A stretch of DNA of 64,000 bases, from positions 4,151,631 through 4,215,630 of the forward strand of contig BCIO01000001.1 of NCBI GenBank assembly GCA_001599975.1. Reading direction: 5' to 3'. Source of the DNA: Cystobasidiopsis lactophilus. Its lineage: Eukaryota > Basidiomycota > Agaricostilbomycetes > Agaricostilbales > Chionosphaeraceae. This document shows, piece by piece, positions 1 to 13,669 of this stretch (its first letter is position 1; every line of letters begins with the position of its first letter). Below the pieces are notes generated by a model that searched no databases, was not told the origin of the DNA, and saw nothing but the letters and a program-made list of their open reading frames with translations. A program made the translations under genes and the position numbers.

Positions 1-110
1 AACCAACTGCTGCTCCACATGTCGAGAAAAATATGGGATATTGCGGCGGCTGTGGCACGCCACATGCACCCGGAGCGCATTTCTGTCCGGGATGTGGCGT
101 TAAGGTGTGA
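1..110 (+). CDS. C-terminal fragment of a zinc-ribbon protein (gene enters from the left edge)
   Basis: The third forward frame is open from base 3 to a TGA at 108-110. It encodes a tail ending in YCGGCGTPHAPGAHFCPGCG followed by VKV. Two CxxC knuckles (CGGC and CPGC) separated by about ten residues are the pattern of a short rubredoxin-like zinc ribbon, as found at the ends of many eukaryotic and prokaryotic small proteins. The rest of the gene lies outside the window, so the protein cannot be named. A chance ORF with two evenly spaced CxxC pairs right before a stop is unlikely. Confidence 0.6.
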   Translation, partial: PTAAPHVEKNMGYCGGCGTPHAPGAHFCPGCGVKV

Positions 111-423
111 AGGCTCGCAAGGCTCGCCAAAGCTCTGCTTTCGATTTATCGCATTTGTATTTACTTTGTCCCATGCTGCACGATCTTGAACTGTATCGAT
201 CTAACCCCATCTCAAGTTCGCATTGGTCATTGGCAGTATTTATCGAAGGAGGCGTGTAAAGAAATGCCTTTCAAGGTTCTAAAATGAAGTGGAATATTGG
301 GCGGTCAGGCTAGCTAGATCAACGGTGAGCCCTTTTCGGATTAAAAGCGAGCGTCCAGAAATGTATCCCCAAAACCGCAGGTGGGCGGCAGTCGTACTTT
401 TCCCAGAAGGAGTGCGAGGTGTT
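111..423. other. Convergent 3' intergenic region
   Basis: About 310 bases between the zinc-ribbon stop and the stop of the pyruvate dehydrogenase gene on the other strand. It is AT-richer than its flanks and holds the 3' ends of both transcripts. I see no ORF or repeat of note. Confidence 0.5.
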
Positions 424-2131
<1,708 letters not shown>

Positions 2132-2277
2132 TATTCGTGCTATCGCAAAGGTGCCAGCTCAACAAAATCGGTGCTGTTCATCGCCAGTTTTTTTTTCCCC
2201 CTTCGGGCTCATTGTGGCTGGACGCAGTTTGGACGCATGATAACACCAATAAAGATTTCGTAAATGCAAATACAGTG

Positions 2278-3900
2278 CTACAGCTCGTAAGAAGTGTCTA
2301 GGGACGAAATGTTGGGCGTGCAGTCGACTTCGACGGTGGCGTATTCCTCGGGTGTGAGAAGCTCCTTGGCGACTGTGTGCAAGCAGATTGTCAGTAATAA
2401 GGCTTTGACGAGTAGCATTTGGACATACGCAAGTGGTAGCCCTGAAAGAAGCAGCATCCATCAGTCAAAAGTCCTGTGAGAGGTGAATTGGAAGAAACTA
2501 AACGCACCTGCATGCACCAAAACTCCTTGGTGATATCTACGACGGTACGGCGGAGCTCCGGAGTCCAATCGTTGAACGAAGAGAAGATCTGGCGCTTGGC
2601 GCCTGGGGTAAGTTGGGCCACGGTCAGCGCCCGCCGTGGGTCGCCCGAACAATTCACTCACTGCCATACGCCTGGGTGCCTTCGTCGAGTTCGAGAACAC
2701 AAGCAAGCTGCTCGAGAGTCGGGACTTCCTCTGGTGGCAGCAAGAAGCGAACCATGTTGAGCACAGAGGGCAGCGGCAGCGATCGCAGATCCTCGTAGCG
2801 CATGACCAGCTTGGGGATGGCGACAGCGTGCCAGACCTGCGTCACACACTCAGTCAGATGATGTAAACGAGGTGAAAGGGGTTGGGCGCACGGCATGAAA
2901 CTCGTTCCACCGGTGGGCCAGGAGTTTGACGTCTGCGACCTGTTGTTCGGTCTCGCCCAAAGTGACGTTGTAGCGCATGGTGTGGACCCTCAAGTCATGG
3001 TGGAACTCCTTGTAAGCGGTCTGGAACTGCCAGTAGCTAAACAAGGTGTCGATGGGGTTGCGGATGACCTCAACGATGCGGTCGTAGCGCAGCTGGCCGA
3101 CCTCGCCATTGCCTGTCCCCCGCCCGTGCAAAGCAGGGTAGTGCGTCTTGACGAAGAAGTGGGTGGTCCGGTCGCACTCGGCCACAAAGGTCTCCCGCAG
3201 CGACTGGTCGCAATACCGGCTGCTCGTCAAGTAGCCTGTGGCCCTCTCGACCAAGGATCGGACAAAGCTGTTGCCTGTTTCGTTCACAACATGAAATTGA
3301 GACCCTTTTGTGTTGTAAAATGAAATGTAGACAGCGAGACGAACCTGAGCGCGGGAAGCTTGCGAACACGGTGCTGGGGTAGTTCTCCCTGGGATATAGG
3401 ATGCGGGTCGTATTGTGCGAGCAAGTTGGGTTCAGCTTTTGATGCAGTTCAGTCGCCCAGGAGCCGCCTTCGACGACGGTCTCGCTTTGCGCAGTCTGCC
3501 AACGGGGATTAAATGCGCATGAGCTCGCGCCGTGTTAGAAGCGTGCTTACAGCCAGCCTTGGCTCGTCGTCGTCTAATGAAGAGCCGTCCGAGACCAGCT
3601 CGGTATACTTGTCCACGATGGGCTTCGGGTCCGTCAACAGGGCGGCGAGCAAGATGACAACAAGGGTCAACCCTCCAAAGAGTTGGAACACTGTTTGCCC
3701 CAAAACGCGTCAGTTTGGCACCAGCAACGAGTTGCGAGTCACTGACAGCGTCGCCTGCGATTGCTGGGCACGGGGGCAGAGGGCAAGGGCGCGTCATGCG
3801 CATAAACTGGGTAGGAATCGGCGGAGTTGTCCAAGAACTTTTCCTCGTCGTCGTGGTAGGAAGGCATGGGCGATGGCGTCTGCCGCGGTGAGTTCTGCAT
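2278..3900 (-). CDS. Membrane-anchored sulfotransferase (WSCD-like)
   Basis: Probable PAPS-dependent sulfotransferase of the Golgi or other secretory membranes. The N-terminus (MQNSPRQTPSPMPSYHDDEE) is cytosolic in type. It is followed by one hydrophobic segment (LFGGLTLVVILLAALL), giving a type II anchor. The catalytic domain shows the 5'-phosphosulfate loop FASFPRSGS, then FFVKTHYPALHG, the 3'-phosphate motif VIRNPIDTLFSYW, and MRYEDLRSLPLPSVLNMVRF. The stretch LVERATGYLTSSRYCDQSL matches the E-x-TG-x-x-TGS/SS-x-Y-x-D signature I know from animal WSCD1/2 proteins, so this subfamily is the likely relative. The last exon ends ...NISSLDTSYEL with TAG at 2278-2280; an intron near 2375-2427 joins YHL to LAKELLTPEEY. 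The acceptor substrate cannot be read from sequence. It shares a 296-base promoter with the divergent gene at 4197. Confidence 0.8.
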
Positions 3901-4196
3901 GGTTTGAATGGTGGGCAGAGAGCAGAAGAGAGGCCAAGGGAACGGCAACCTTTTGAGGGCATTCCTCAAAACAAAACACGCGAGAGGGTGCCGCAGTCGA
4001 CCGGTCGACCGTTTGGCCCTTGGCGTGGCAAGTTTGAGGGAGCAGGGCGCTCTTGACGAGCGTTTGCCAGCATCAGCAAGATCACATTTTGAGGCATGCA
4101 GGTTCAAGCACACGGCCGACAACATGCAGACTTGCTCCTTGCTCTGCAGCAACCACACAATTGACCAGGCGTCATCGCTGGGGTTGATCGCCCTCC

Positions 4197-5232
4197 ATGG
4201 ATGATTTCAATTTCGACCTGCTCACAGACGCCAGCACGCCCCCGCCCTCTGCGCAACAGCCATCCAGGAAGCGAGGCGCGAACGGCGAGCAGTTCTCTGC
4301 CCACAAGAAGAGGCCCTTCAAGCCCCAGCCCGCTCCTGCTGCCCACAACGATGACGAGGGCGATACCACGCTCGTAGACGAGTTGCAGGACTATGATTTT
4401 AGCGCAGGTCAGCCTCTGCTTTGCGTTCACAGACCGGCCTGGGTCTGAACTTTGCAGGGGCTGGAACAGTGGATTCCTCGCAATTGCCCAACAAAGCCAA
4501 TGGCCTGCATACCGAGGTGATCGAGGAGGAGGAAGTCCAGCAGCCCGTGTTCCAAAAGCCCGCGACCACGCCCTTCAAGACGTCGTTCAAGCTGCCCCAG
4601 TCGCTCCCCGCCAAAGCCCCTTCTTCCGACGCCCTCCCCGTTGCCCCTGTTGACGTTGCCCCTGATGACGATGATGACTTTGACCCGTCGAGCTTCACTG
4701 GCAACCAGAGCTCGCCGGCGCCGAACAACGAGGCCGAGCACCATATAGGATCTGGCTCTGTGGCGGGCAGCGAGAGTTTGGTGCCACCTGACGAGGAGCA
4801 GCCGCAGACGCAGGAGGAAATGCAGGAAGACCCGCCCGCCACGTCCAAGTGGGAGACCGCGACCGACTCGGAGTGGATCGAAGGCGGCAAAGAGTGCGTG
4901 GTGGTGTTCCGTGTTTTCTCCCTGCGTCGCTCATCTCCTTCTACATCCAGCCTGTTCGAGCGCTTCGGTCAGCTGCAAACCCGCTTCGTGGAACTGGATA
5001 GGTGGGCTTGGCTCTGACTTCAGTGTGAAGGCGAAGACACTCATGAGAACGCCGAGTCTGCAGACTGCAGAGCGACCGGCGCGAGCAAATCAAGTCGAAG
5101 CTCAAAGACCATGTGAGCAAGCTGAACGCCAGGGATGCCGAGTTCAAGGCCATCAAGGAGGGCTTGGCGGAGAGGATGCAGTTCGGAGGCCTGTTCAGTG
5201 GTGGTGGTGGCGGCGCCGCTTCCTCCTCTTAA
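4197..5232 (+). CDS. Unrecognised acidic protein with C-terminal coiled coil
   Basis: I do not recognise this gene. ATG at 4197 starts MDDFNFDLLTDASTP. The first exon (about 70 residues) holds the basic patch SRKRG...HKKRPFKP. After an intron, a long acidic, Pro/Ser-rich stretch follows (GLHTEVIEEEEVQQPVFQ, DVAPDDDDDFDPSSF). Two further junctions with matching phase (donor within GGCAAAGA; acceptor ...ATCCAG, and a second intron ending ...TGCAGAG) join it to DLFERFGQLQTRFVELD and then SDRREQIKSKLKDHVSKLNA, a heptad-like charged helix. The protein closes with GLFSGGGGGAASSS and TAA at 5230-5232. The basic N-terminal patch and acidic middle suggest a nuclear or scaffold protein, which is inference only. 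It lies head-to-head with the sulfotransferase gene. Confidence 0.65.
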
Positions 5233-5405
5233 AGGCGCTGCCTGATATCCGTACCTGGGACTCCCATCCGTGTCTTTGCTGTGTTCTTACAAAACGAGTG
5301 CTTGAGAAAGCTGTGCTCTACGACCCAGCATCTCGTGAAGGCCTTTGCGTGAAGGTCGCGCTCAATGCGCCCGCTTGCTCCTGCACCTCGAACAAATCAG
5401 TCGCC

Positions 5406-6252
5406 ATGGGTAACGGCGGCTCTCAGATCCTCCGCGAGATGGAGGCCAACTCCAACTGTGAGCGCGCGCTGCTTGAGCAAGCCGGTGCCCCCGAGCCTGA
5501 AGCGTGCCCTCTCCCCCAGTCTCGGCGCAGGAGATCAGTCGGTTGCGGAAGCGGTTCATGAAGCTGGACCGGGACGGCTCTGGGTCGATTGACAGGGACG
5601 AGTTCCTGCAGATACCTGCGATCGCGAACAACCCATTGGCGTCGCGGCTGATTGCCATCTTCGACGAGGAGTGGGTGCTCAGCATTTCCGTCTGCCCTGC
5701 GTTCTGCCCTGACACAATGCGCCGCGCGCCGCAGTGGTGGCGGCACAGTCGACTTCCAAGAGTTTGTCGTCGGCCTCAGCGCATTCAGCAATCGCGGCGA
5801 GCGAGAGGAGAAGCTAAAATGTAGGGGTCGCCTGCCCATCATCAGTGCTTTGTGTCTGATTTGGCCATCGTCGTCCCCACAGTCGCCTTCAAGGTGTACG
5901 ATATGGACCGTGACGGATACATCTCGAACGGCGAGCTGTACTTGGTGCTCAAGATGATGGTCGGCAACAATCTCAAGGTGCGGCGCCGTCCCTCCCTTTG
6001 TGATCTGCATGGGTCTTGAATGCTGCTGTACTGCACAGGACCAACAACTACAGCAGATAGTGGACAAGACGATCATGGAGGCGGATCTGGACGGGGACGG
6101 CAAGCTGGATTTCGAAGAGTTCAAGGCGATGGTGGCCAACACGGTGCGTTGACGGTCCACACTTCTTGATCCTCTGGTCCAAGGGCTCATCCTTCGCTTG
6201 TAATACTGCACAGGACATCGCCAAGTCGTTGACTATAGATGATTTGTTCTGA
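5406..6252 (+). CDS. CNB1: Calcineurin regulatory subunit B
   Basis: Ca2+-binding regulatory subunit of the Ca2+/calmodulin-dependent phosphatase calcineurin, which activates Crz1-type transcription factors in fungi. The protein begins MGNGGSQ, a standard N-myristoylation signal. It carries four EF-hands in the usual order: [36 protein letters not shown] and [12 protein letters not shown], each with Asp at positions 1, 3 and 5 of the loop or the known variant. Exon 1 is 5406-5457; the intron (62 nt) ends at ...CCCCCAG and gives N-F-S-A-Q-E-I. Further introns interrupt DE|DGGG, after EEKLK, after NNLK and before [15 protein letters not shown] is at 6250-6252. Length (about 175 residues) fits the family. 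Nothing is missing. Confidence 0.97.
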
Positions 6253-6823
6253 AAAGCGAGGTCAGTCAGCAGCGTCACCTCGCGCCCATCTTGCCACTTC
6301 GCTCACCAAAGTCTCGGGGGGCAATACAGGGTCTATTTTCGTGTCGGTCGTGCTCCAGTGCAGCACTCTCATACCTCTCTCATATCCTCCAAATCGAGGG
6401 AAGCTCTCTGTGCGCTCCCCTCCTCGACGTCACCTTCGCCACGACCCAAACGCCTTCCTCCTCGCTTTCGCCCTTCTCCATGTTGTCTCGCCCAGATCCC
6501 TTCTTTTCTCACGTGCATTTGATACCTCCCTACCAGGACTCGCGTAATGCCCTTTCATGGTCTTGCCTTCGGCTCTCCGGTCAGATTTCAACTCCTCCGA
6601 CTGCCATTCTCGTCGGCAAAAGGCCCCGGCGGCCCTTTGACTTGCATGCTCATGGGAGATTCTATGTGGCTGATTTGATCGAAGCGATGCCGTGGCAAGA
6701 CTTGCTGGCAAATGCCGCTTCTTCGGGCCGCGTCTCCTGCTCAGCTTTGCTTCCTTCTCTGAACCCCGCCATCCTTACCGCAGGAACTGACCACACCCGA
6801 TCAATTTTCCGAAAAGAGCCACG
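6253..6823. other. Promoter/leader region of the ABCC transporter
   Basis: About 570 bases between calcineurin B and the ABC transporter, both forward. The distal half (6340-6560) is pyrimidine-rich on the + strand (many CCTC/TCTC runs), common in fungal 5' regions. ORFs here lack protein-like composition, and I see no repeat. Confidence 0.4.
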
Positions 6824-9800
6824 ATGGGAACAACTTCACTGCGCAAGGCTACAGCAATGGCACTGCGGGCAAGACAAAGAGCAGAAGGGCGCCTGTACTT
6901 GCACCTGCCCACAAACTTCTGCAGCGGTACCGCCATCATGGTTTGTCTTCGTGAATGGTCGTTCGCTTCTGGGCCTCTCTCCGAGTGCCGAGTGGACGTC
7001 AACCTGCGCTTCGAGGTCACCGTCTTGGGCCTGCTGCCCACTTGCCTCTTGCTCTTCGCCGCCGCTTTGAGAATCGCTTACCTTTGGCAGCACTGGCCCA
7101 AGGCATCGGCCAGACCGACGACTAGGGCGTGCATCCTGAAGCTTGACTTGGCCGGCTGCCTGTTCATCACCGCGCTTCTGCAACTGGTCGCCTGGTCTCT
7201 CCTCCAAAATCGTCACCCAGAGTACCATTCTGCCATGGCATTGTCCTATTTCGCTCTGAAGATGGCCAGCAATGTGAGTTCGGGCCTCGCCTCCCTTCCC
7301 GGCATCTTCGCCTACGGTCGGAAGGCTTAAGATGCATCTTCTGCCTTCACCAGGGCCTCATCGTGCTGTGGCTTGCCATTGAACAGCGATGCGTCCTTCA
7401 GACAACCCATTTGCTAGCCGGCCTGGTCCTTCTGCAGATCGTCTGCGACGCCGTTAAAATCCGGACTTTCGCCCTCCTGGGCTTCACCCATGGCCACCCG
7501 TTCTTCTTCGGGGCTCTGCTCGCAAACTTTGCTCTGGCGTGCCTCTTGTTCCTTGCCGAGCAGCTCCTCCTCGACACGCCCTTGTCGTCTCCTCGGAGCC
7601 TCGTCTCCGAGATCTTCTTGGTTTGGTTCTGGAAAATCATCCTTAAGGTGCGCTGAGCACCCAAGGCCCTTGTGCGCTGACACCTGGCCCTGACTCCTGG
7701 CATGTTTGCAAAAGGGCTACAACCACACCTTCAAAATCGAAGAGCTGCCTCAAACCCTCGACTCGTCCGACATCGACTACGAGACCTTTCGACGCGTTTG
7801 GGAGCAACAATCCAAGACCATCAAGGCCCCGCTCTTCATCGCGCTGCTGCGAGCGTTCAAATGGCAGGTCTTGGTGCCCGTCGTGCTGGCCATAATGCTC
7901 GGGGTCTGGACTGCGGCGCTCCCCTTGGTCTTGAAGGCTTTGCTGATTTATCTCGAGTGAGCTGGTGCCACAACTTTTTGCCTTATCAGCACCGCTCACT
8001 GGAGGCGGTCAGCTCGAAAGGAACCGACCACCCTCAACCCGAGCTGACCGGGTGGTTCATTGCTCTTGCCTACAGCTTGCTCACTATCCTCTCAATGTTG
8101 TGCTTCACGGGCATGAATAACTTCTCCTTCAAGCTAGGGAGCCGATTTCGGGCGGTCCTGTGCGTACGCCCGGTTGCCACAGCGCGTGTGCTCAACCCCT
8201 TTGCAGGATGCAGGCCGTCTATCGCAAAGCCCTTGTCATTTCTAAGCATGCCATGTGAGTACCAGTGCGGATCCATTTAAAGCGCGAAAGTGAAGCTGTC
8301 GCCACCGTCCAGGGATGTCGACGTCGGCCCTGGCAAGCTAACCTCCTACCTCTCTGTCGACCTTGAGCGAATCACCTATGTATCTGATGTGCGTCTCAAT
8401 TTCATTCAACGTCTCATCGTTTCCTAATTTCCCGTGTGCTTTCGTCCCTCCTCTTAGGCGCCCGGCACGATCATTCAACTTGCTGTGTTGTTTGTTTTGG
8501 GGCTCCTGTGCGTCCATTCATGATGCATTCGACTTCCAGACTGACACGAAATCCATGCGCAGAATCATATGGCATGAGTTGAACGCGGCATCGGTTGTGG
8601 CTACCGCGATCTGTGTGGTGCTCGGAATCTTGACCCTACCACTGACTGCAAACTTCTCATCGGCCGCTCAAGACGACTGGTCCGCCTGCACTGATCGTAG
8701 AGTCAGACTGGTGAGTGGGCCGACGAGCATTGAAGAACTCTGAGCTAAAGATCTGGCCAGATTGCTTCAGTGATAAATTGTGTCAGTCTCGCATTCTCCG
8801 CCGAAATGACCCTTTATTGCCTCAATTCTGGCCTAAAGATCCGTTCGGTCAAATTCTCGAGCTACGAAGGTGTGATTGCGCGCAAATATTTTGCTCTCCG
8901 CGAAAAGGAAGTCAGTACATATTACACTTCTTTTTGGGTAACCAAGTTCAATGGGCTGGAAAAAAAAACCCAGCTAAAGGCGATGCATCGCTACCGAGTG
9001 GCGTGGCTGGCGAACGGTACTCTGCAAAATGTGCGCGTGGTTGTGCAATGCTTTGAGAGTCCAATGCTAAGGTCTGTCTGTCTTAGGGCACCTTCTGCGT
9101 CTTTCGAATTGTCGCTCTATCTGCATATGCCCTGTCGCCGCACATTGACTTTGGCCGAACGCGCATCTTTGTTGTCCTTGCTGTCCTCAGCGGCTGGTCT
9201 TCTTGCTACTTCACAGTAAGTTGCGGCCCAACGTGTGGAAACAGACCTTCCTCAACTAGTCTGCCTTAGGTTGTCTGGCAGTATGGGCAGATGTAAGCTG
9301 CGAGCTGATTAAGAAGTCTCAAGTCGCCTGACCAGCGCGCCACAGACTGTCGGCCGTTTCCAGTTTCGGTCGCCTCGAAGCATTCCTGACACTCCCGGAG
9401 CGCATGGAAACTGAGCCTTCCATGCTTACCTCGCCAGACGAGAAGACAGAAAAGGTCGTGGCTGTTGTCTCCTTCGACAGTGTCGACATCGGCATCGGCG
9501 GCAAACGCATTCTGTTCGGCCTACGGGGGACGGCAGCTCCTGGTGGCCTCACCATTCTCGCCGGCCTGACTGGATGTGGCAAATCGACGCTACTTTCTGC
9601 GATCGTTGGAGAGTGTGATGTGCTTGACGGGCACCTTGCCGTTGACCGCTCTCAACCTATTGCCATTTGCACGCAAGACGCTTTCATCCGTGTTAATCTT
9701 TCCATTCGTGACAATATCTTGTTCGAGCTACCCATGGACATTGCGCGCTACGAGGCTGTCATCAAGGCTTGCGCCCTGGACGTTGACTTTGGAGAGTACG

Positions 9801-12634
9801 CCTCAGTTTCTCTGTGTCTTCGTGCATCATAATGACCTCTCCCTTCCTCAGATTCGAACTCAGAGATCTGCATCAGGCGCAAGGCCTCTCCGGTGGTCAA
9901 AGGAGCCGCGTTGCTCTTGCTCGAGCCATCTACGCTCGGACGCGTCTCGTTTTGCTGGACGTAAGCTCATTTGCTTCAAACTTTGTCGGATGGCAGAGCC
10001 AAGATCACACACGGATTGTGCGTAGGACGTCTTTGCTGCCCTGGATCCAATCACGGAAGACCAATGTTTCGAGGCGTTGTTCGGCGAGGCTGGCTTGTTG
10101 ACCGGAAAGACCGTGATCATGGCATCGAACGACGGTACGTTGGCGTGGCCTGATTCGAAAGCGCAATTGGACTGGCTGACGAGGGGACGTCAGTCAAGCG
10201 CTTTCACCAAGCTGATCACATTTTCTTCATGAAAGTCGGCACTATCGAGGCAGAGGGCACCTATAAAGCTCTGCTAGACACCTGTCCTACGTTTCGCGAG
10301 CTCGTGTCACTCCAGCAGCTGCGCGTTCAGAGCTCCACCGATCCAAATGCAGCAGGCCTTCAGGCAAGCAATCTAGCAGCTGTCAGCTTGCTCTCCGATA
10401 CGAATGCGGAGGATCTGGATGAAGATACGGACGGCTGGCAGTCAACTTCATCTTGGCATGCCGTCAAAGGTTGGCTCCGCCTAGCTGGCTTCCGGCGAAA
10501 CCTTCAAAGCATCGTCACTTGTCTCGCCGCTTGGCCGGTGTTTCAGATAGGCTTTCTGCTGTATACGAACGCTTGGGTTGATGGAGGCAATTTGCCCGCC
10601 GCATCCTGGGTAGGCGGACTTGTGGCCCTCTCCATCTTCTATCTTGTGGCTGCGGCTAGTTGGTGGTACACGATACTGGTTGTTTCGCCCATCCACACCA
10701 CTAGATTGGTACATCAAGCGCAGCTTCGCGGATTTCTGAACGTGAAGGTCGACTTCTTCCTTAAGCACTCGGTCGGGTATTTTTTAAATCGGCTATCGAC
10801 GGACGTATACATGTCAGAGTCAGAATTCGGCCACGAACGTGAGTGTGGTTGAAGAGAGGCACGCCCGACATTCTTGCGGTTGGCTAATTCTGCGATTATC
10901 AGTTCTCAACATCCTACAGTCGGCAGCCTTTATGTTCTCCACTTCCATTGTCGTGGTCATTGGCAACAATTGGTCGGCATTGGTCGTCTTTTGTTTTGCC
11001 GTCTTCATAGAAAGTGCGAGGCGCCTTTACGGAAGAACGTCCAAACAAGTGCGCCGAATGAAGCTAGATCGCCCTTGCGTTTTCTCACGCTACTTTGTGC
11101 GCAGCTTCGAGCGCTGGAAGCCAAGTTGAAGACGCCTATATATTCGTCATGCTCAGAGAGTGGGTTTTTGAGCTCCTTCTCGCATCCTTTATTCACATGA
11201 CAAGCAGTATCCGACTCAGGTGCACTCGTCATAATTCGCGCCTTCAAGAAGCAGCCTCAGCTTCTCAGAACAACTACACGGGCCATTAATATGTCCAACA
11301 CTCCCTTCTACTTGCTTCGGACGGCGAGGGTGTGGAACGTCCAATACGGCGGCATCTTCAATTCCACCTTGACCCTTGTGTTGGCGCTGTTGGCGATCGG
11401 CACGGCGTCAGAAAACTCATCTCTACTCGCATTAGGGTTGATTCAAACTCTCGACCTGACCAACGTGGGTTTCTTCATACTGGCTTCGTCGGAGCGAGAG
11501 GTGCTCAAGATGACTGTTCAGATCATGAACTTTTTTCTGCTGAACGTACAGTTTTAATCCCTTTAGTGGCCTTTATCACACCCTCATCCGACTGTTTTAA
11601 GATTACTGACACCGAAATCAATTCCGTGTCCGTTAATCGGCTGCTGGCAATGGGCGAACTTCCGCGCGAAGATCCAGCGGTCGACTCTTTGTTGCGCGAG
11701 CCTATTGCCAAGGGCCAGGCTCTTTTCACGAAAGGAATGATTCGGTTCGACCGCGTGTGCCTGCGCTACTCGCCCACCGGGCCCTTGGCGCTACGCCAGC
11801 TGGACTTCGCCATCCCGCCTGGCACCAAGGTCGGCATCTGCGGTCGAACGGGCTCTGGTAAGAGCTCGACCCTGTCAACTCTGTTCAGGATGGTCGACAT
11901 CGAGGACGGCTCGATCGAGATCGACGGCAAGGACATCCGCACCATGGACCGCTTCACGCTTCGTGATTCCATGTGTAGGATGCCTTTCCTAGGTGCAACT
12001 TGACACCGCAGCTCACGGTGATGGTACCGCAGCGATCGTGCCGCAGGAGCCCGTCGTTCTCGCTCTGACTCTGCGGGAAAACGTTGACCCAGAGGGCAAC
12101 GCCACCGACGCCGAAATCTGGGAGGCGCTCGAGCGCACCCATGTGAGGCATACCTATCCCTGAGGACTCTCTGACGCGCGTCTGACAAGATGAGGCGCGG
12201 GTTACAGTGCAAAGACTTTGTGGCCAAATTGCCTGGCCAGCTCGACCACGAGGTCCCGGTCAACGCCGCCTCCCTGTCTCGTGGGCAACTACAGCTCATT
12301 GCACTGGCCCGAGCATTCTTGCGCAAGCGAAAGATCCTCTGCCTGGACGAGGCCTCGGCGTCCGTCGACTTTGCCACCGACCAGGCCATTCAAAAGACTC
12401 TCCGCTCCGCCTTCAGCGACTGCACTATGGTCGTCGTGGCTCATAGAATCTCGTGCGTATCTCGCATGTCTATAGTCCACGACTCATCGGAGGAGGGAAC
12501 GCAGGACGATCATTGACATGGACCTCGTGCTGGTACTGGACAAGGGCCGGGTCGTGGAGCAGGGCAAACCGGAGGACCTTCTCCAGCTCGAAAACGGGTA
12601 TTTCAGGCGGCTTGCAGGGGAGCTCGAGTCGTGA
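6824..12634 (+). CDS. ABC transporter, subfamily C (MRP/YCF1-like), full length
   Basis: Multidrug-resistance-associated type exporter of organic anions or glutathione conjugates, at the plasma or vacuolar membrane. An extra N-terminal membrane domain (hydrophobic segments from about 6990 to 7640: [46 protein letters not shown]) is followed by a linker and TMD1 ([20 protein letters not shown]). NBD1 has Walker [11 protein letters not shown]-loop CTQDAF, signature [17 protein letters not shown] and Walker B LVLLDDVFAALD. TMD2 follows (about 10480-11560). NBD2 has Walker [11 protein letters not shown]-loop AIVPQEPV, signature [15 protein letters not shown], Walker [13 protein letters not shown] and H-loop VVVAHRIS. 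In NBD1 the residue after Walker B is Asp, and the H-loop reads VIMASND, without His. TGA is at 12632-12634. About 20 exons; several borders in TMD1 (8000-9350) are uncertain, as is the choice between ATG 6824 and a later one near 6938. Confidence 0.9.
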
Positions 12635-12735
12635 TTTGCATTCTGCAAGGCCTCCGCAGGGTCAGCCACCCTTTCTTTGCACCGGCCACCTTCACGATGA
12701 CCTGACACGCCCGCCGCCGAACGTTCTCTTACAAA

Positions 12736-13652
12736 ATGCAAGCGCTTTCCACACTGCCTTCTCGTCTCCGGCATGCTGTCCAGAACAAAGCCCGCCAAAG
12801 CTCCCAGCTGGTCCTCGACGCCCTCTTCATCCTCCTGGCCGTCGTCCTATCTTTCCTTTCTGCTTCCGTCCTAGCCGCCCTCGACGTAGCCGAGTTTCTG
12901 AAGCTTCCCTTCTGGACGTCCAGGCTGCTGCACCTGCAAGAGCTGCGAGAAATGGCTTTGCGATTGCGAGAGCCATCAAAGCCAGCTCGCAGTGACGTCT
13001 CTGCTCTGGAAAGGGCACTCGAAGCCGAAACCGCTCTCGATGAACCGCTTTACTTGGGTCATCTCGACAAGTGAGCTCTCCTCGCTCGAGCTGGAGGGTG
13101 AAATGCTCAAGGCTTGCTTGCAGGCGAACCGAGAAGCCTATGACAGACGCGTCCTCTTTTCGCTCAAATCGCTCAAATCGCTCGAGCTCTGGCACCGCGG
13201 CCCATCCTCCCTGGAAGACCGTCCAGTGGTTCACGCCCCCAGACGCCGAGATTGACAAGCCCGTGGTCACAGAGGTCGAGGTGCCTGTGTCAAAAGCTAG
13301 TTCCTCTCGATCTTGCCTTGTCGTCCTCAAAGACAATATCAACACGCACCCTCCCAAGCTGTCGTCATCAAAGACCAGTGAGGACGCCGACAACTTGGCC
13401 AAGGCATCGTCCCCGACGGCATCCAGATTGTCTAGACCGGACAACTACGCCGAGAGCAAATCCCTTGTCCAGCCCGACAGAGGCCGGCGCTCCTCCAGCG
13501 CTTCCCTCACCACCTACGAAAACCCGACGAGACACCGCAAAAACGTCTCACAATCCTCAGTCAGCTCTGTCGACATCCTCGATCGCGTCGGCATTCCCAC
13601 TTTGCACCAGCGATCAGGCTCAGCCTCACGGCGCGTGCCGACCTCATCTTGA
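12736..13652 (+). CDS. Small single-pass membrane protein, Ser-rich tail, unknown function
   Basis: Two exons, 12736-13070 and 13124-13652, joined by a 53-nt GT..AG intron (LDK|RTEK), give 287 residues. Residues about 22-48 are a strong hydrophobic helix (LVLDALFILLAVVLSFLSAS). A short helical, charged segment follows, then a Ser/Thr/Arg-rich, probably disordered tail (NRSNRSSSGTAAHPPW, DRGRRSSSASLTTYENPTRH) with many basophilic-kinase type sites. I do not recognise a family. The ATG lies only 101 bases after the ABC transporter stop, so the two same-strand genes are closely packed. Its TGA is 17 bases from the stop of DRG1 on the other strand. Confidence 0.7.
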
Positions 13653-13669
13653 ATTCGTCATGGATTGCA

